Part shown: piece by piece, positions 22,980 to 33,849 of the stretch
Layout of the letters: each line of letters starts with the position of its first letter
Position numbering within the stretch: position 1 is the first letter of the stretch
NCBI GenBank assembly: GCA_037501455.1
Contig: CM074858.1
Location: 91,672,501-91,736,500 of the forward strand
From: Lantana camara
Lineage: Eukaryota > Streptophyta > Magnoliopsida > Lamiales > Verbenaceae
Length of the DNA stretch: 64,000 nt
Direction: 5' to 3'
The notes under the pieces: model-generated
What the model was told of the DNA's origin: nothing
Seen by the model: the letters and a program-made list of their open reading frames with translations, nothing else
The model's database searches: none
Translations under genes and position numbers: made by a program

Positions 22980-23965
22980 ATACGTATTTCAACGCGAGCG
23001 GATTCATATAAGCTCACCGGCATGCTCGTTCTCCAAAATCATGAATTAGGTTCATAAATCCACATGTCGAAAAATTGCAATTATTACACTTACACCCCTT
23101 AGAAGGCGTAAACTAAGAATGTAGTTAATCCTATCATCAATTAAACTGAGCATACAATGTACAATCATGTTTATAGTTAATATTTAAGCAAGTATAAGAT
23201 TGATATATACCAGTTTCATTTATTACACTAGAACTCTCGTTTGATTAGAAGAATCCATATATTTACCGGTAAAAGGATTAATCATGTATAGCCAATTAAG
23301 TACTCAACACATTTAAATTACAAAATCATGCATTAAAGTCGTGTTTTTACATATATAAGGTGAAAGTGATCCATATGCATACAAATTAGATCATGTTTTA
23401 TATAGAAGTTCATAAATCAATCATATAATATAAGGGTATTGACGCACAGGAGGATCCATAATAGCACTCTTTGTAGCAACTCAAGACATCAAGTTCAATC
23501 AAACAATTCATGCTCACTAAGCACTTGATCAAAGCTCAACACTCAAAGCTCCAAATAAGATGGATATTCATGGAACCATTAATAATCTGAACTTTTAACA
23601 TGCTTCCAACTCTTTATTATAGATCTTTTAATCAACAACTCATCAAACTTTATAACTAGCATACTTAATTGCAGACTTGCAGTATTAAGATTACTATCCA
23701 TCTATCTATCACTTTAAATCATCAAAACCAGATACATCTACGTTTCTAATAGACAAAAGACTATCACTTTATCACAAGTTCTAATATACAAACCTTCAAG
23801 TAGCAAAAATCGATCTAAGTATCAACTTTCTATCTCCTATCATGTTTCCAACGACGTAGCACCTCCAATTCGTCCCAACAAACATCAAGCATCAACTTAA
23901 GCAACAAATCCGAAAGAACAGTAAGTTATTAACTCATTTTAATACCAATCATACATATATATCAA
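22980..23965. other. AT-rich intergenic sequence
   Basis: No coding or structured element was recognised. Confidence 0.5.
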
Positions 23966-24341
23966 GGGCAAATTACACCAAGGTCCCCTGAGGTTTGGTA
24001 TAATTACAAATTAATCCCTCCACTTCTGGAAATTACAGATTAATCCCTATAAATACTGTTTCAATTGAGGTCCTTAGACGCCGTTAGGGTTCTGTTAATT
24101 TTGACATTTGAATTTTCGAAAAACATTACAAAAAAGTCCCTGAACTATGAATTTTCTTACTAAACGACCCCTTAACTAAATCACATCAACAATGTAGTCC
24201 TGTCAAAATTAACGGAACCCTAACGGCGTCTAGGGACCTCAATTGAAACAGTATTTATAGGGACTAATCCCTAATTTCCAGAAGTAGAGGGATTAATTTG
24301 TAATTATGCCAAACCTCAGGGGACCTTGGTGTAATTTGCCC
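23966..24341. mobile_element. Fold-back MITE, Mutator type
   Basis: This 376-bp element starts GGGCAAATTACACC and ends GGTGTAATTTGCCC. The arms are roughly 140 bp each, inverted and nearly identical, so it could fold into one long hairpin. A perfect 10-bp TSD TATATATCAA flanks it (23956-23965 and 24342-24351). The TSD length and long arms fit a Mutator-derived MITE. Confidence 0.92.
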
Positions 24342-24369
24342 TATATATCAATTAACCAAAAACTCAATA

Positions 24370-25024
24370 TGACATGGGCCAAACCGGTTTGGCCACGTAG
24401 GTGTAACATGGACCAATCTCCCCCCACCACGTGTCCCTGTTGACCACGCATACCATCCCGATATGGTACACGTGCACCAGTCAGTCAGTATATCCGACCC
24501 CTGGCCATCACTGCTGACCCAGTGTAGCGCGGCAAGATCGACTACCCCAAGGCAAGTCGACGTTACGTCGATCTCTTTGAAGGAAGATCGGCATAGAATC
24601 GACCTACTCAAAAGTAGGTCGATGGTAACTCGACCCCTTCGTGGGCCCAAACCGCCGTCTTCAGCATTAATTACGAACTGTGCGCGGCCGTACCACTTCT
24701 GACACGCATTTAATGCGTCTGTAGCAAGTACAGGGAAGTCATCATTACCCCCCAGGTATAAATACCCCCTCATTAATATCATTTCCCAAGCACATTTATC
24801 ACGCCCAAAACAACTCGAAAGGCTCTCAAACCACTCGACACTAACTTGGGCGTCGGAGTACCGACAAGGGTAAAACCCCCTCCGGTCCTTTGTCGGTCTT
24901 TAGCTCACGTTTGTTCTTCCAACTCTCAGGTCAACCCTAGTTCGAGGTCTTCCCGTTCATAAATTCTAAGTGGTCAAATCAACAATTTCGAGCCACGTCA
25001 ACCGCCCGAAATTCGACACGATCA
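24370..25024 (+). mobile_element. Tat-type (Ty3/gypsy) solo LTR
   Basis: It starts TGACATGGGCC, ends ACGATCA, and has a perfect 5-bp TSD CAATA (24365-24369 and 25025-25029); length 655 bp. TATAAATACCCC at about 24758 and the downstream ACTTGGGCGTCGGAGT block are characteristic of Tat-lineage LTRs. A hairpin with 11-base arms (24598-24623) and related GTCGA motifs lie upstream of the TATA. No internal region remains. Confidence 0.88.
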
Positions 25025-25029
25025 CAATA

Positions 25030-25293
25030 GAAAGCACATAAATCCTAGTTCTTACCATGAACTCCAAAATTTAAACATAATTTATCAACTTCACTCAACA
25101 ATCAGTTCATGCATAAATTTAACAATAACATGTAAGAGCCTTCAAATATTCACCTAATTGGAACAATGCTCAAGTACACGTATAATAAAGCAATAAATTT
25201 CAAATTCGCACAGGAATTTCAGTTTTGACAAAAAGGGGAAAAACACGAACTAAGGGTTTTACGGAATGTTGGAAGCCCGGTGAGGGGCCGTAC
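25030..25293. other. Intergenic sequence
   Basis: Nothing recognised. Confidence 0.5.
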
Positions 25294-25462
25294 CTATGAT
25301 GTATAGATACAGACACGGCGATACGAACACGACAAGACACGAATATGGTGATACTATTTTTTTTTTTTTTTTTCCCATTTGAGGAGTGTCGGACACGATT
25401 TTTGTCACGAATATCCGACTTGATAAAATAATTTTTTTAAAAGTATCCCTGCTGCATCGGAG
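25294..25462. mobile_element. hAT-like MITE, copy C
   Basis: A 169-bp element begins CTATGATGTATAGATAC. Flanks GGCCGTAC (25286-25293) and GGTCATAC (25463-25470) match at 6 of 8 bases, an aged 8-bp TSD. A T run interrupts the interior. Its orientation is opposite to copies A and B. Confidence 0.75.
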
Positions 25463-25470
25463 GGTCATAC

Positions 25471-25930
25471 AGCAGCTGTTCAGAGATTGTGGCTGAAAGG
25501 TGGCGATTGAGCCCTCGCTTTACTTCCCTTTATTTCTCATTTGTTTCATCCTTTTGACCTGTCTCCAAATCTTAACCTTTCCCCCCTCTTTCCTACTTTT
25601 CTTGGTTTTATTTCTCATTCGTTCGATTTTGATTAATAAAGTATATTCTGAATTATTTTTGCTTTGATTTTGAAACGTGTCAGCTTATTGTTTGATATTA
25701 TTTTGTTCTTTAAATCAAGTTCGGTTTTAAACTAACATGGCATGACGGAGTTCAAGTTTGATTTTATTTCTTTTAAAATATAAGATCACAGACCATATTC
25801 ACTATTCTACTTTTATATTTTATATTATATTTTATTAGTTGGATCAACCACATATACATGGCAAATTATGATGATTACCTCATGAATTATGATGATTACC
25901 TCATGTACATATTCTTTCTAAGTAGGTGTA
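25471..25930. other. Intergenic sequence
   Basis: T-rich, with no recognised gene or element. Confidence 0.5.
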
Positions 25931-26119
25931 TAATTAATATGAGCTAATAACCTCAAAAACCCTGTGTTATTCGAAATCATCATAAAAAACACTGTGAAAA
26001 AAATAATGATACAGAAAACCCTGAGTTTTATTAAATAAACTCACCATCCCCTACCCCCATTTGGTCAACGAAAAAAGTTGAAAAGTCCATTATACCCTTA
26101 TACACTATATCAATTATTA

Positions 26120-26224
26120 TATATATTAAATAATATGTATTAATATGTATATGTATTATGTATATAGTGTATACATATATATGTATAATATATATACTAA
26201 ATAATATGTACAGTGTATATTTAT

Positions 26225-26272
<48 letters not shown>

Positions 26273-26480
26273 AATTTATAAAATCTTATTTAATATATAC
26301 ATAAACATATTAATAAATTAACAAATTTATTGCATATATATATAATATACATAATACATATTATGCATATTAATAAAATATATATAATACATATACACTG
26401 TACATATAATTTAGTATATATATTATACATATATATGTATACACTGTATACATAATACATATACATATTATTTAATATAT
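26120..26480. repeat. AT-rich inverted repeat (fold-back)
   Basis: The left arm (about 26120-26225) and right arm (about 26388-26480) are near-perfect reverse complements rich in TATGTATA, around a central TA microsatellite (about 26230-26268). It could fold into a cruciform or hairpin. It directly abuts the insertion point of the inner MULE. Confidence 0.8.
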
Positions 26481-26494
26481 ATATATATATTGTC

Positions 26495-26789
26495 GGTGAA
26501 TTTTTAAGTTTAGCGCACTGTTCATCCGAGTATTTCAAAAATGGTGTACTTTTGAAAAATATTTTAATTATGGTGTAAGACGCGTTTTCGAAAAACGTCT
26601 TCACTGTTCATCTGATGAAGACGCTTTTTGGAAAAACGTCTTCATCAGAATTTTTAGTTGACCAACTTATTCGGTCTGACCAGGGATCTCTATTGAAGAC
26701 GTTTTTCAAAAAAGCGTCTTCACTTTTCTGAAAAACGTCTTCATTAAACGGCGAATTTTATTACAGAGACGCAGGGGTTCTCGGCAGCA
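26495..26789 (+). repeat. MULE left terminal inverted repeat
   Basis: Contains GAAGACG-type hairpins at 26578-26602, 26611-26649 (stem of about 18 pairs) and 26694-26722, and a half-site at 26729-26746. The inner end reads TCTCGGCAGCA. These may be subterminal transposase-binding sites, by analogy with other DNA transposons. Confidence 0.93.
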
Positions 26790-27067
26790 AGAAGGAAGTA
26801 CATCTTACTATATTTTGTGCTTTGAATTTTATTGTTGTTCTAGAGGATGATGTATTCTGTGTTGGCTATATGCAAACTATTTTGTGATTTCCACTCTAAT
26901 ATTTTGGTTTTACTGCATGTCAATTATCGTGAGTTTAATTTTAGTATGTTGTGTTTATGGGTAAGTACGTGTGAGTTGTGAAATTTGTTTAATGCCAGCC
27001 TCAAATAAGATCAAGGTTTATATTATTCAATACTACAAACGCAGGGATACATAAAACGAAAATATAT

Positions 27068-29823
27068 TCAACGTCCACCACGTCTTGAAATACTTGCCCT
27101 CGCACGAGTCTGTGCACGATCCATCTCCATAGGGAACCGAGTAGTACGGGGCCTGCCGGCATTCCCCCTCCGCCGTCCAAGTCGTCGTGGCCTTTCATCG
27201 GTTGTGTTGACCAGGTTGAAAGAAGCTTCTGGCCAGTAATCTTCATCCCAAATCGGGGCGAAACCTCCCTCATAAGTTGCAAGGTAGTGGTCGATTTCGT
27301 AGTACCAGGCAACATAATTTGACGGCGTAATTCCAAATGAAATGGCGGTCTTACTGGCATGTGAACAAGGGATGCCGTGTTGCTGCCAGAAACCACATGA
27401 ACATGTTTTATTCACCAAGTGCACGATATGTTTTCTCGATCTTCCACCGGATTCGAGATTCTGTGTTACAACCTCAGCCCTGAGTTGTCTATGGTCAAAT
27501 AGCCTGACATTATGTAGGCCACAATTCTGGAGGTTCATCTCAAAAGTTGTCCAAGCGTAATCCGTCCACGCATGGGTAAGTGACTTTGTGTGCATTCCAC
27601 TTTTCTGCCGGTCGACGAAGTACTGTGCTGTGCGTTTTAAAGTGGCTTCTACGATTGGGACGATGGGCAAACGGCGAACATTTTTGAGAACTCCGTTGAA
27701 GCATTCAGATAAGTTGGTCGTCATCATTCCGCAGCGCATGCCGTCATCATATGAAGCAGCCCACATTTCAGGTTGCAACCCGTCGAACCATTTGATGGCG
27801 TTCAAGTTACTTACTTGTATGCGCTTCATTATTCTGGCGTACGTTGCCTGATCCATCGTCTCTCCGGCATGCCAACATAGGTCTTTCAAATTTTGATCAT
27901 GGTGGGCCTTGTAAAAGTTGGAGCAGATATGTCGTAGGCAGTATCTATGGCAACCAGAAGGTTCATTGAATTCTGGAGTTGATCGAACAGCAGAAATTAT
28001 CGCACGGTGTCTGTCCGATATCAGACAAACACGTCTTTCCGTTCGGCAAAAGTTTTTTGCAAGATGAAACAAAAAGAATTTCCAAGATACGTCGGTCTCC
28101 TCATCGACTAATGCGTACGCCAGCGGCAGTACGTTCTGATTACCATCCACTCCCACAGCGATTAACAATTTGTATCGGTATTTGGTGTACAAATGTGTGC
28201 CATCGACACTTATAACCGGACGCATATGTTGGAAGGCGTCTATGCAGGGCTTGAATGCCCAGAAGACATGTTGCAGCATGTACGTATTTGATTCCGTAGA
28301 CCTGAAGTGTCGATTATGTAACCACTCCACGACGGTACCTACATTACAATAAATGGTTCTATTTTTAGGCACATGTTGTCGTATTAGTTCTATTTTTAGC
28401 CACATGTTCACGAGACAAGGTAGGAGGGTATACCTGGATTCCATTTTTGAACGGCTTCGAAGAACCGAGGCAATTTAGGCGCAGAAGTTTCCCAAGTACC
28501 GAACTCAACGCCTCGTGCCTTGCTCATACCCTACCATGCCTTTGAGTATGAGACGTTAATTGCGTACGCTGCGTGGACCTGTGTCTGCACGTTACTGACC
28601 TCGTACCCATAATCAGTTCTAACGAAAGGCAGGATTAAGCTTGCAATGAATGCGGAACTCAAGTTTGCATGATCGTTCGTGCGTTGGTTTGGGAGACAGT
28701 AATGGCGAGGTGACAATTTTGTAATTTTCCAGTACCCCTTGTTTGCCTTTGCACTGGCGCGAAGTTTCCAACTGCAATTTCCGTCTTTGCATTTGATTTT
28801 CCACATTTTAGGTCTGCTCTCCACGACGGTGTACTCGCGTTTACTCCATTTTATACTATGATCCTTCACAGCTGCAATTACGTGGGCTTTGTCTTTGAAT
28901 GTCATCCCTTCCGATAATACACCATCATTGCGATTGTAAACGGCTCTTCCCCGAGCTGTGGGCACATCGATCGTGTCTGCGACCACCTCTGGATACATGG
29001 CTGACAGGTAGGGGCTCACGTCTCGGAGTACCGGAGTAAGTGGGGCGGGTGCTTGCAACGCTTCATGCATTCCATTTATTAAGTCATCCTCTTCGGCCTC
29101 CATTCCTTGGTTGTTGTCCACATGGAGGGGGTCATCGATATCCTGTGCTTCGTCCCCATCGTCTGAAGTAGCCAACTCTTCGGCTAAGAATGAGTTAGCT
29201 GATGGATCCGGTAAGTTTGACGGCCTGTATGATTGCAGCTGTGTGCTTGGTGATTCCACATGGGACATCTGATCGGTCTGTTGCCCATAGTTTGCTTGTG
29301 GATCGTCTACTGTCTCGTAAGGAATATCTGAGCCAAAGGTTTGGGGGCAATATGGAACGTTCAGATCGAATTGTGTTTGAGAAGCAGATGCACCACTGAA
29401 GTCATGAACCCCTACGCCCATGGTGCTGAAACCTTGCGTAATCTCTTCTAAGTAAGGGAAATTCTCTTGCGATAGCATCGAAGTGTAGTTGCCCATTTCT
29501 GTCCCATACTCTGACTGAACGTATATGGGCACGCACTCCAAACCCAACGATAGATTCGTGAAGTAAGCTAGATCGGCATCGTTCGAAATTTCAGTAAGTT
29601 TCTCCATCGGCGGGTTGCGTGAAATTAGACAAGAAGCTAATATTTTTACTTTGTATAACTCTTGGTGAAGGTGTAGGAAAGAGAATATTTCAGATTGAAA
29701 ATCGGCGAACGTTGAGGATCGGGAGATACTTAATAAACCAACAGGTGGGGTGGAGCAATGTATGGTGTAATTTGTCTCCGTTACATCACCACCATGATGC
29801 ACCAGAAACCCAATTGTCTCCAT
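27068..29823 (-). CDS. MuDR/MURA-type MULE transposase (one in-frame stop)
   Basis: This is the cut-and-paste transposase that should act on the surrounding terminal repeats in the nucleus. Exon 1 runs 29823-28434. A GT-AG intron of 95 nt (28433-28339, phase 1) restores the frame into exon 2 (28338-27068). The start METIG at 29823 is preferred because family-like sequence begins there; the frame is open back to 30138. The N-terminal region is followed by an acidic linker and a MuDR DNA-binding domain (about residues 320-420, 'CKDGNCSWKLRA..HYC'). The MULE catalytic domain has Asp in 'ISVDGTHL' and 'LISDRH' and Glu in 'LSECFNGVL'. The SWIM zinc finger is 'CSCGFWQQHGIPCSH', and a GRPR-type basic tail ends the protein. 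The total is about 885 residues, usual for the family. One TAG at 28531-28533, right after 'SYSKAW', interrupts it. Otherwise it looks intact. Confidence 0.9.
28339..28433 (-). other. Intron of the MULE transposase gene
   Basis: Minus strand ATCCAG|GTATAC ... ATGTAG|GTACCG. Removing it joins the two frames so that 'KWNPG' continues as 'TVVEW', as expected in MULE transposases. Confidence 0.85.
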
Positions 29824-30024
29824 AAAGATAGGTAGGCTATTGACGTAACACAAATTGAGTTTGTATTTGGGTAGTGGAAACGAACTGCACAATCTATCCC
29901 TATATAGTGGGCAAGGCATATGGGAATAGTAACTGAGGCCCTTAGTCAAAAAGCCTAACTGGAAAAGCCTGCTGGCAGTGGAGAATGTCATCCAAGCAGA
30001 GGGTTGCGGTAGGGGCCGGCTTGT

Positions 30025-30073
30025 AATGAAGACGTTTTCCCAGAAAACGTCTTCATTGTGAAGACGTTTTTCC
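30025..30073. promoter_or_regulatory. Internal copy of the MULE terminal hairpin motif
   Basis: A near-perfect hairpin (30025-30057) and a following half-site (30060-30073) repeat the GAAGACGTTTTC motif otherwise confined to the terminal repeats. It overlaps the PMD stop codon (30053-30055) and lies about 200 bp upstream of the preferred transposase start. A role as promoter, terminator or binding site is inferred. Confidence 0.7.
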
Positions 30074-31557
30074 AGAAAGGATACCCTGCACGTACCCGAA
30101 CTGTCTGGCAACCCGATCAGGATAGTGCCACTCGACACATGACCAGTTTATCAAAGGTACCCTGCACGTCCACGAATCAACACCAACATAATCGGGCAGC
30201 CCAACATACTCAACCTGCTGTTGGTCGTATGGCATCCACGTGAACTGCATTTAAACATAATTTTATAAGCTACCATATAATTTTATCCAATCATTCAAAT
30301 GAGATATGTTTAGTACAATTCAATCATCTACCTCCTCAAACCTCATTCGATCAAGGGTCTGTCTAAACAGCCGCACGTTGTGGGACACAGTATTCACCCA
30401 GCTATTGTAGTGCATCCAACTGCAGAAAAAAAAAACCCAATGCAGAAATTAAATTAACCGGTTCTTATTTCAACAACCACCTGAAGGACAAAAGTGAGAG
30501 ACTTACTGCGCTGCATATGGTGCTGGATGCAGCTCGCGCCCAAGCACAATTCTTGTTCCAACGTAAAATTTCTCCTCCGTCCACGTTGGAGCGATACTTC
30601 TCATCCTACTAAGTGCCCAAACCTATAAACCACAACGTTAATGCTATTCAGTTCTTTCAAAGTTAAAAACCAAAATTTATCAATAACTCTCCCACAAACC
30701 ATAAAATATAAAAATAAAAATAAAATTACAATAAACTTAACTTGAAGCAGCTGCAATGCGCCTCCAATATTCATCGTATCCCTCTTTGTTGCATTGCAAA
30801 GAGCCCGGTATAATGCGGCCAATACCGCGCTGCCCCAACTATAACTTCTCACCTCTTGCAACACCTCTTTCACATCCTCAACAAACTCCACCTGGGGTTC
30901 CGAAGGTCTTGGCTTGTACCCAAGATTAAACAAGTAAACCAAAGAGACAGTGCCACCGGTACCGTCTGGCCACATCATTGTTCCCATCATCAGCAGGATT
31001 GTGCAACGAGCCCATCTAAGTACTTCTTGCTCCGAACTACCATCCCCGATTGGATGTTGTTGCATAAAAGCTCGAAGCTGTTTCAGTCTCAATTTCCCAC
31101 CTTGTAAGTTAGGCGCGAACCCTAGATGTCTTACACAAGCATCCACCCAATCAATATCCTCAACGTCATCGCCAATAACTGCCCTCCCATTTATAGGCAG
31201 TCCCCACAAAATGGCAACGTCCTGAAGCGTCACCGTTGCCTCCCCTACGGTCAGATGAAAGGTATGAGTCTCCGGCCGCCACCTCTCTACTAACGCGGTG
31301 ATCAACGAGTGGTCCACCTCCATCTCCCCAACCCTGTACAACCCGTAGAATCCCATCTCGTAAAGGAAATCCAGGACACGATCGTGTATTTCCAAATAGA
31401 AACTACTACTTTCCTTCGCGTAAAATCCAGGCTTCCCATTACGGACTTGCAAGCAGAAATCCAATGCCCCAGATCTAATATCCATCAAATTGTTGCTCCT
31501 ATGGCATTCTTGTGCGTACAACACGCTAGGATTGACAGGTCCATATAAACGATCCAT
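30053..31557 (-). CDS. Plant mobile domain (PMD) protein carried by the MULE
   Basis: PMD proteins occur both in plant transposons and as host genes (the MAIN/MAIL1 group, implicated in silencing and genome stability). Four exons join in frame through good GT-AG sites: 31557-30742, 30622-30507, 30419-30332 and 30244-30053, about 403 residues. Exon 1 starts MDRLYGPVNPS and contains the family hallmark 'ALVERWRPETHTFHL' plus 'DVAILWGLPINGRAV'. Exon 4 holds the conserved 'TWMPYD' and 'VEWHYPDRVARQFGY' C-terminal blocks. The last residues (GKTSSQ) are encoded by the hairpin motif shared with the terminal repeats, so the original C-terminus was probably altered. No internal stop is seen. It precedes the transposase gene on the same strand. 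Its role in the element is unknown; an anti-silencing or host-mimic role is only inference. Confidence 0.88.
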
Positions 31558-32444
31558 CTACGCTACAGAAACAAAAACAAAATGAACAAAATATAAAGTA
31601 ACCTACAGAAACAATAACAAAATCAACACACTAGTTATTCTATTCCATCGTTTCATAGCCTCATTCAAAAATTCCAACTAACAACTCCAAGTAATCATTC
31701 CACACGAAATATTTTCATATAATAACAACAAGGACAAGTTTGCATATGAATTATGCTTCTATGATTGCAAGCAAAATGTTATTTAGGATCCCAACATGAA
31801 AACCAACACTTATTCACCCAATTGGCAGAGATCTAATGCAATTCAGAGATGCAATTTCCACCCTACAAATGCAATTCAGAGGCCAATGAAGAAGCCACAG
31901 AAATTGAGCAATTACTTGAAACTTTTGCCAATGAAAGAATTCACAACTGCACTCCATCTGTTCCATTTGCCCATAGAAAGAATTCACAAGATTGCAGTTT
32001 TCGGCATAGTTTATATTATAAAAATTTTGACAATGCAACGTTAACCAACACTCCATTTTCTCCAACTCGTAAATTGATGAAATACTTCATACACCAAATT
32101 CAGTTTTTTGCCAAAATTAGTTTCTCAACGGAATTGAATTTGCAACAACTCCAAAGTTAACCAACAACTGAGCTACCTAGATTAATCACACTACCATCAC
32201 AATAGAGAAACGAATCAAATTGGATTGCAAGTTAAACATTATAAATAAAAAAAAAAAAAAACTCAGCTCCGACCAACTAACCTTCAGGGAAGAACCACAA
32301 CTCCCAACCGGAAAACTTCCCTCTCCCACCAGCAAACGCCCGAATTTCCTCGGCAAAACCCTCCTCACGTCTCCGGCAGCACAGGATTTCTTCACCGACG
32401 CGTTTTCGCCCCTTTCTCGCGTAATTTTGTCAATTAAGGGTTTC
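31558..32444 (-). promoter_or_regulatory. Upstream region of the MULE PMD gene
   Basis: Non-coding AT-rich sequence between the PMD start and the right terminal repeat. It includes a poly-A tract (about 32252-32265). It presumably contains the promoter, but no clear TATA box could be assigned. Confidence 0.45.
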
Positions 32445-32751
32445 TGCTGCCGAGAACCCCTGCGTCTCTGTAATAAAATTCGCCGTTTAATGAAGACGTT
32501 TTTCAGAAAAGCGTCTTCACTAGTGAAGACGCTTTTTTGAAAAACGTCTTCAATAGAGATCCCTGGTCAGACCGAATAAGTTGGTCAACTAAAAATTCTG
32601 ATGAAGACGTTTTTCCAAAAAGCGTCTTCATCAGATGAACAGTGAAGACGTTTTTCGAAAACGCGTCTTACACCAGAATTAAAATATTTTTCAAAAGTAC
32701 ACCATTTTTGAAATACTCGGATGAACAGTGCGCTAAACTTAAAAATTCACC
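32445..32751 (-). repeat. MULE right terminal inverted repeat
   Basis: Reverse complement of 26495-26789 with the same series of GAAGACG hairpins and a short extra segment near 32515-32535. It ends AATTCACC at 32751. Confidence 0.93.
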
Positions 32752-32760
32752 TATATTGTC

Positions 32761-33300
32761 CCTTCCCACCACCTCCCGTCCCTCCACCGCCGCGGCACCC
32801 AATACCACCGCCGCCGCCAGATCTACCTCCACCTCCACCGACTCCCAACCAATCGATCGAAATCCGCCGCCGCTTCACACGATACCGTCACTGTCGCCGG
32901 ATCTACGCAACAACCGTCCACCTTCTTTCCTCCACCCTTTCTCGCAGATCTGCCGCCCCCTCCCCCTCCGCCCGGCGACGACCTTCTTCCCCCCACTCCT
33001 TTCCCGCCGATCGAACCAGGTTATTGTACGGCATCTCCATTATACTTATTATGTGTGTCTGCGTGTGTGAAGAAGAAGAAGAAGGAGAATGGGTTGGTGG
33101 TGAGGAGGAGAATGGAGGTGGTGGTTCGTGGTGGCGGTGGACCTGAGATGGCGGCGGTGGTCGATTGGGGAGGCGATGGTGGCGGTGGTCGTTGTACGGC
33201 ATCTCCATTTTCTTGGTTTCCGGCGGCTTCTGAGTTTGGGGAAGAAGACAGTCTTCTTCCCCTTTCCGTGTTCTTCCCTCTTTTTTTTTGTTTTTAAATA
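32761..33300. other. GC-rich, proline-codon/GGTGG-rich segment (possible captured sequence)
   Basis: Composition changes sharply here: C-rich 32761-33010, then G-rich 33070-33200. An 18-bp direct repeat TTGTACGGCATCTCCATT occurs at 33024-33041 and 33192-33209. Several overlapping frames encode proline-, arginine- or histidine-rich peptides, but none has a recognisable domain. It lies inside the outer Mutator-type element, where captured gene fragments are known to occur. Confidence 0.45.
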
Positions 33301-33849
33301 AATTATAAATCTCATATATTATTATTATTATTTTTGATTTGGTACAAAATATTATATCTATATATGTATATATATATAATACATGGGCAAAATAGTCATT
33401 TTAGGTGAAAAAGTGATAAAAAACTCAATCATACTTGCAGTCAACGTGCGTGTAGCGCACGTTCTGGTCGCAGGGTTTTTTGTACACATTTTTAGAAACA
33501 TAGGGTTTTTTATGGTATTTTTTTTTTTGATAGGGTTTTTTGTGATATTTTCGTATAACACAGCGTACCTGGGTGCAAATTACCCTAATTAATATTACAC
33601 AATTAGTATTACACATTTATGGGTGAAATGGACGAATAGACTCGGATTGTGGAGCTCAAAATCTCATCCGAGAAGCTCAAGTGCTTTTTAAGGAACATGT
33701 AAATAACTTACATTGAAGATCAAAAGTTTGTAAAAATATAAAAATAAATAAATAAACTATGTATGTTTAAATTCAATTGACGAATTACAGGACTCAGAGT
33801 TTGAAGTAATGACACAAAATCAGGGATATACCAACAAGGAGCTCCAAGG

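Larger units (their letters stand above)
26495..32751 (-). mobile_element. Mutator-like element (MULE) with transposase and PMD genes
   Basis: This 6257-bp element has inverted ends beginning GGTGAATTTTTAAG and a perfect 9-bp TSD TATATTGTC (26486-26494 and 32752-32760), the hallmark of Mutator. The terminal inverted repeats are 26495-26789 and 32445-32751, with an indel of about 12 bp between them. Two genes lie on the minus strand: a plant mobile domain gene (31557-30053) first, then a MuDR-type transposase (29823-27068). The near-identical ends and intact gene structures point to a relatively young element. Confidence 0.95.
25941..33585. mobile_element. Outer Mutator-type element hosting the inner MULE
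   Basis: A perfect 10-bp direct repeat TAATTAATAT flanks it (25931-25940 and 33586-33595). The ends are diverged inverted repeats: left 'aaccctgtgttattcga..' and right '..tcgtataacacagcgtacc', ending TTACCC. Once the inner 6.26-kb MULE is removed it is about 1.4 kb long, with no transposase of its own. It carries an AT-rich inverted repeat on the left and a GC-rich proline-codon-rich segment on the right, which could be captured host sequence (Pack-MULE-like). Confidence 0.65.

Noticed and set aside
24348..24782. 144-codon minus-strand open frame
   Set aside because: Spans the edge and U3 of the Tat solo LTR, antisense to it; no recognisable protein.
32721..33315. Several overlapping proline- and arginine-rich open frames on both strands
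   Set aside because: Low-complexity CCN/GGTGG composition gives open frames in many frames; no start context, domain or splice structure.
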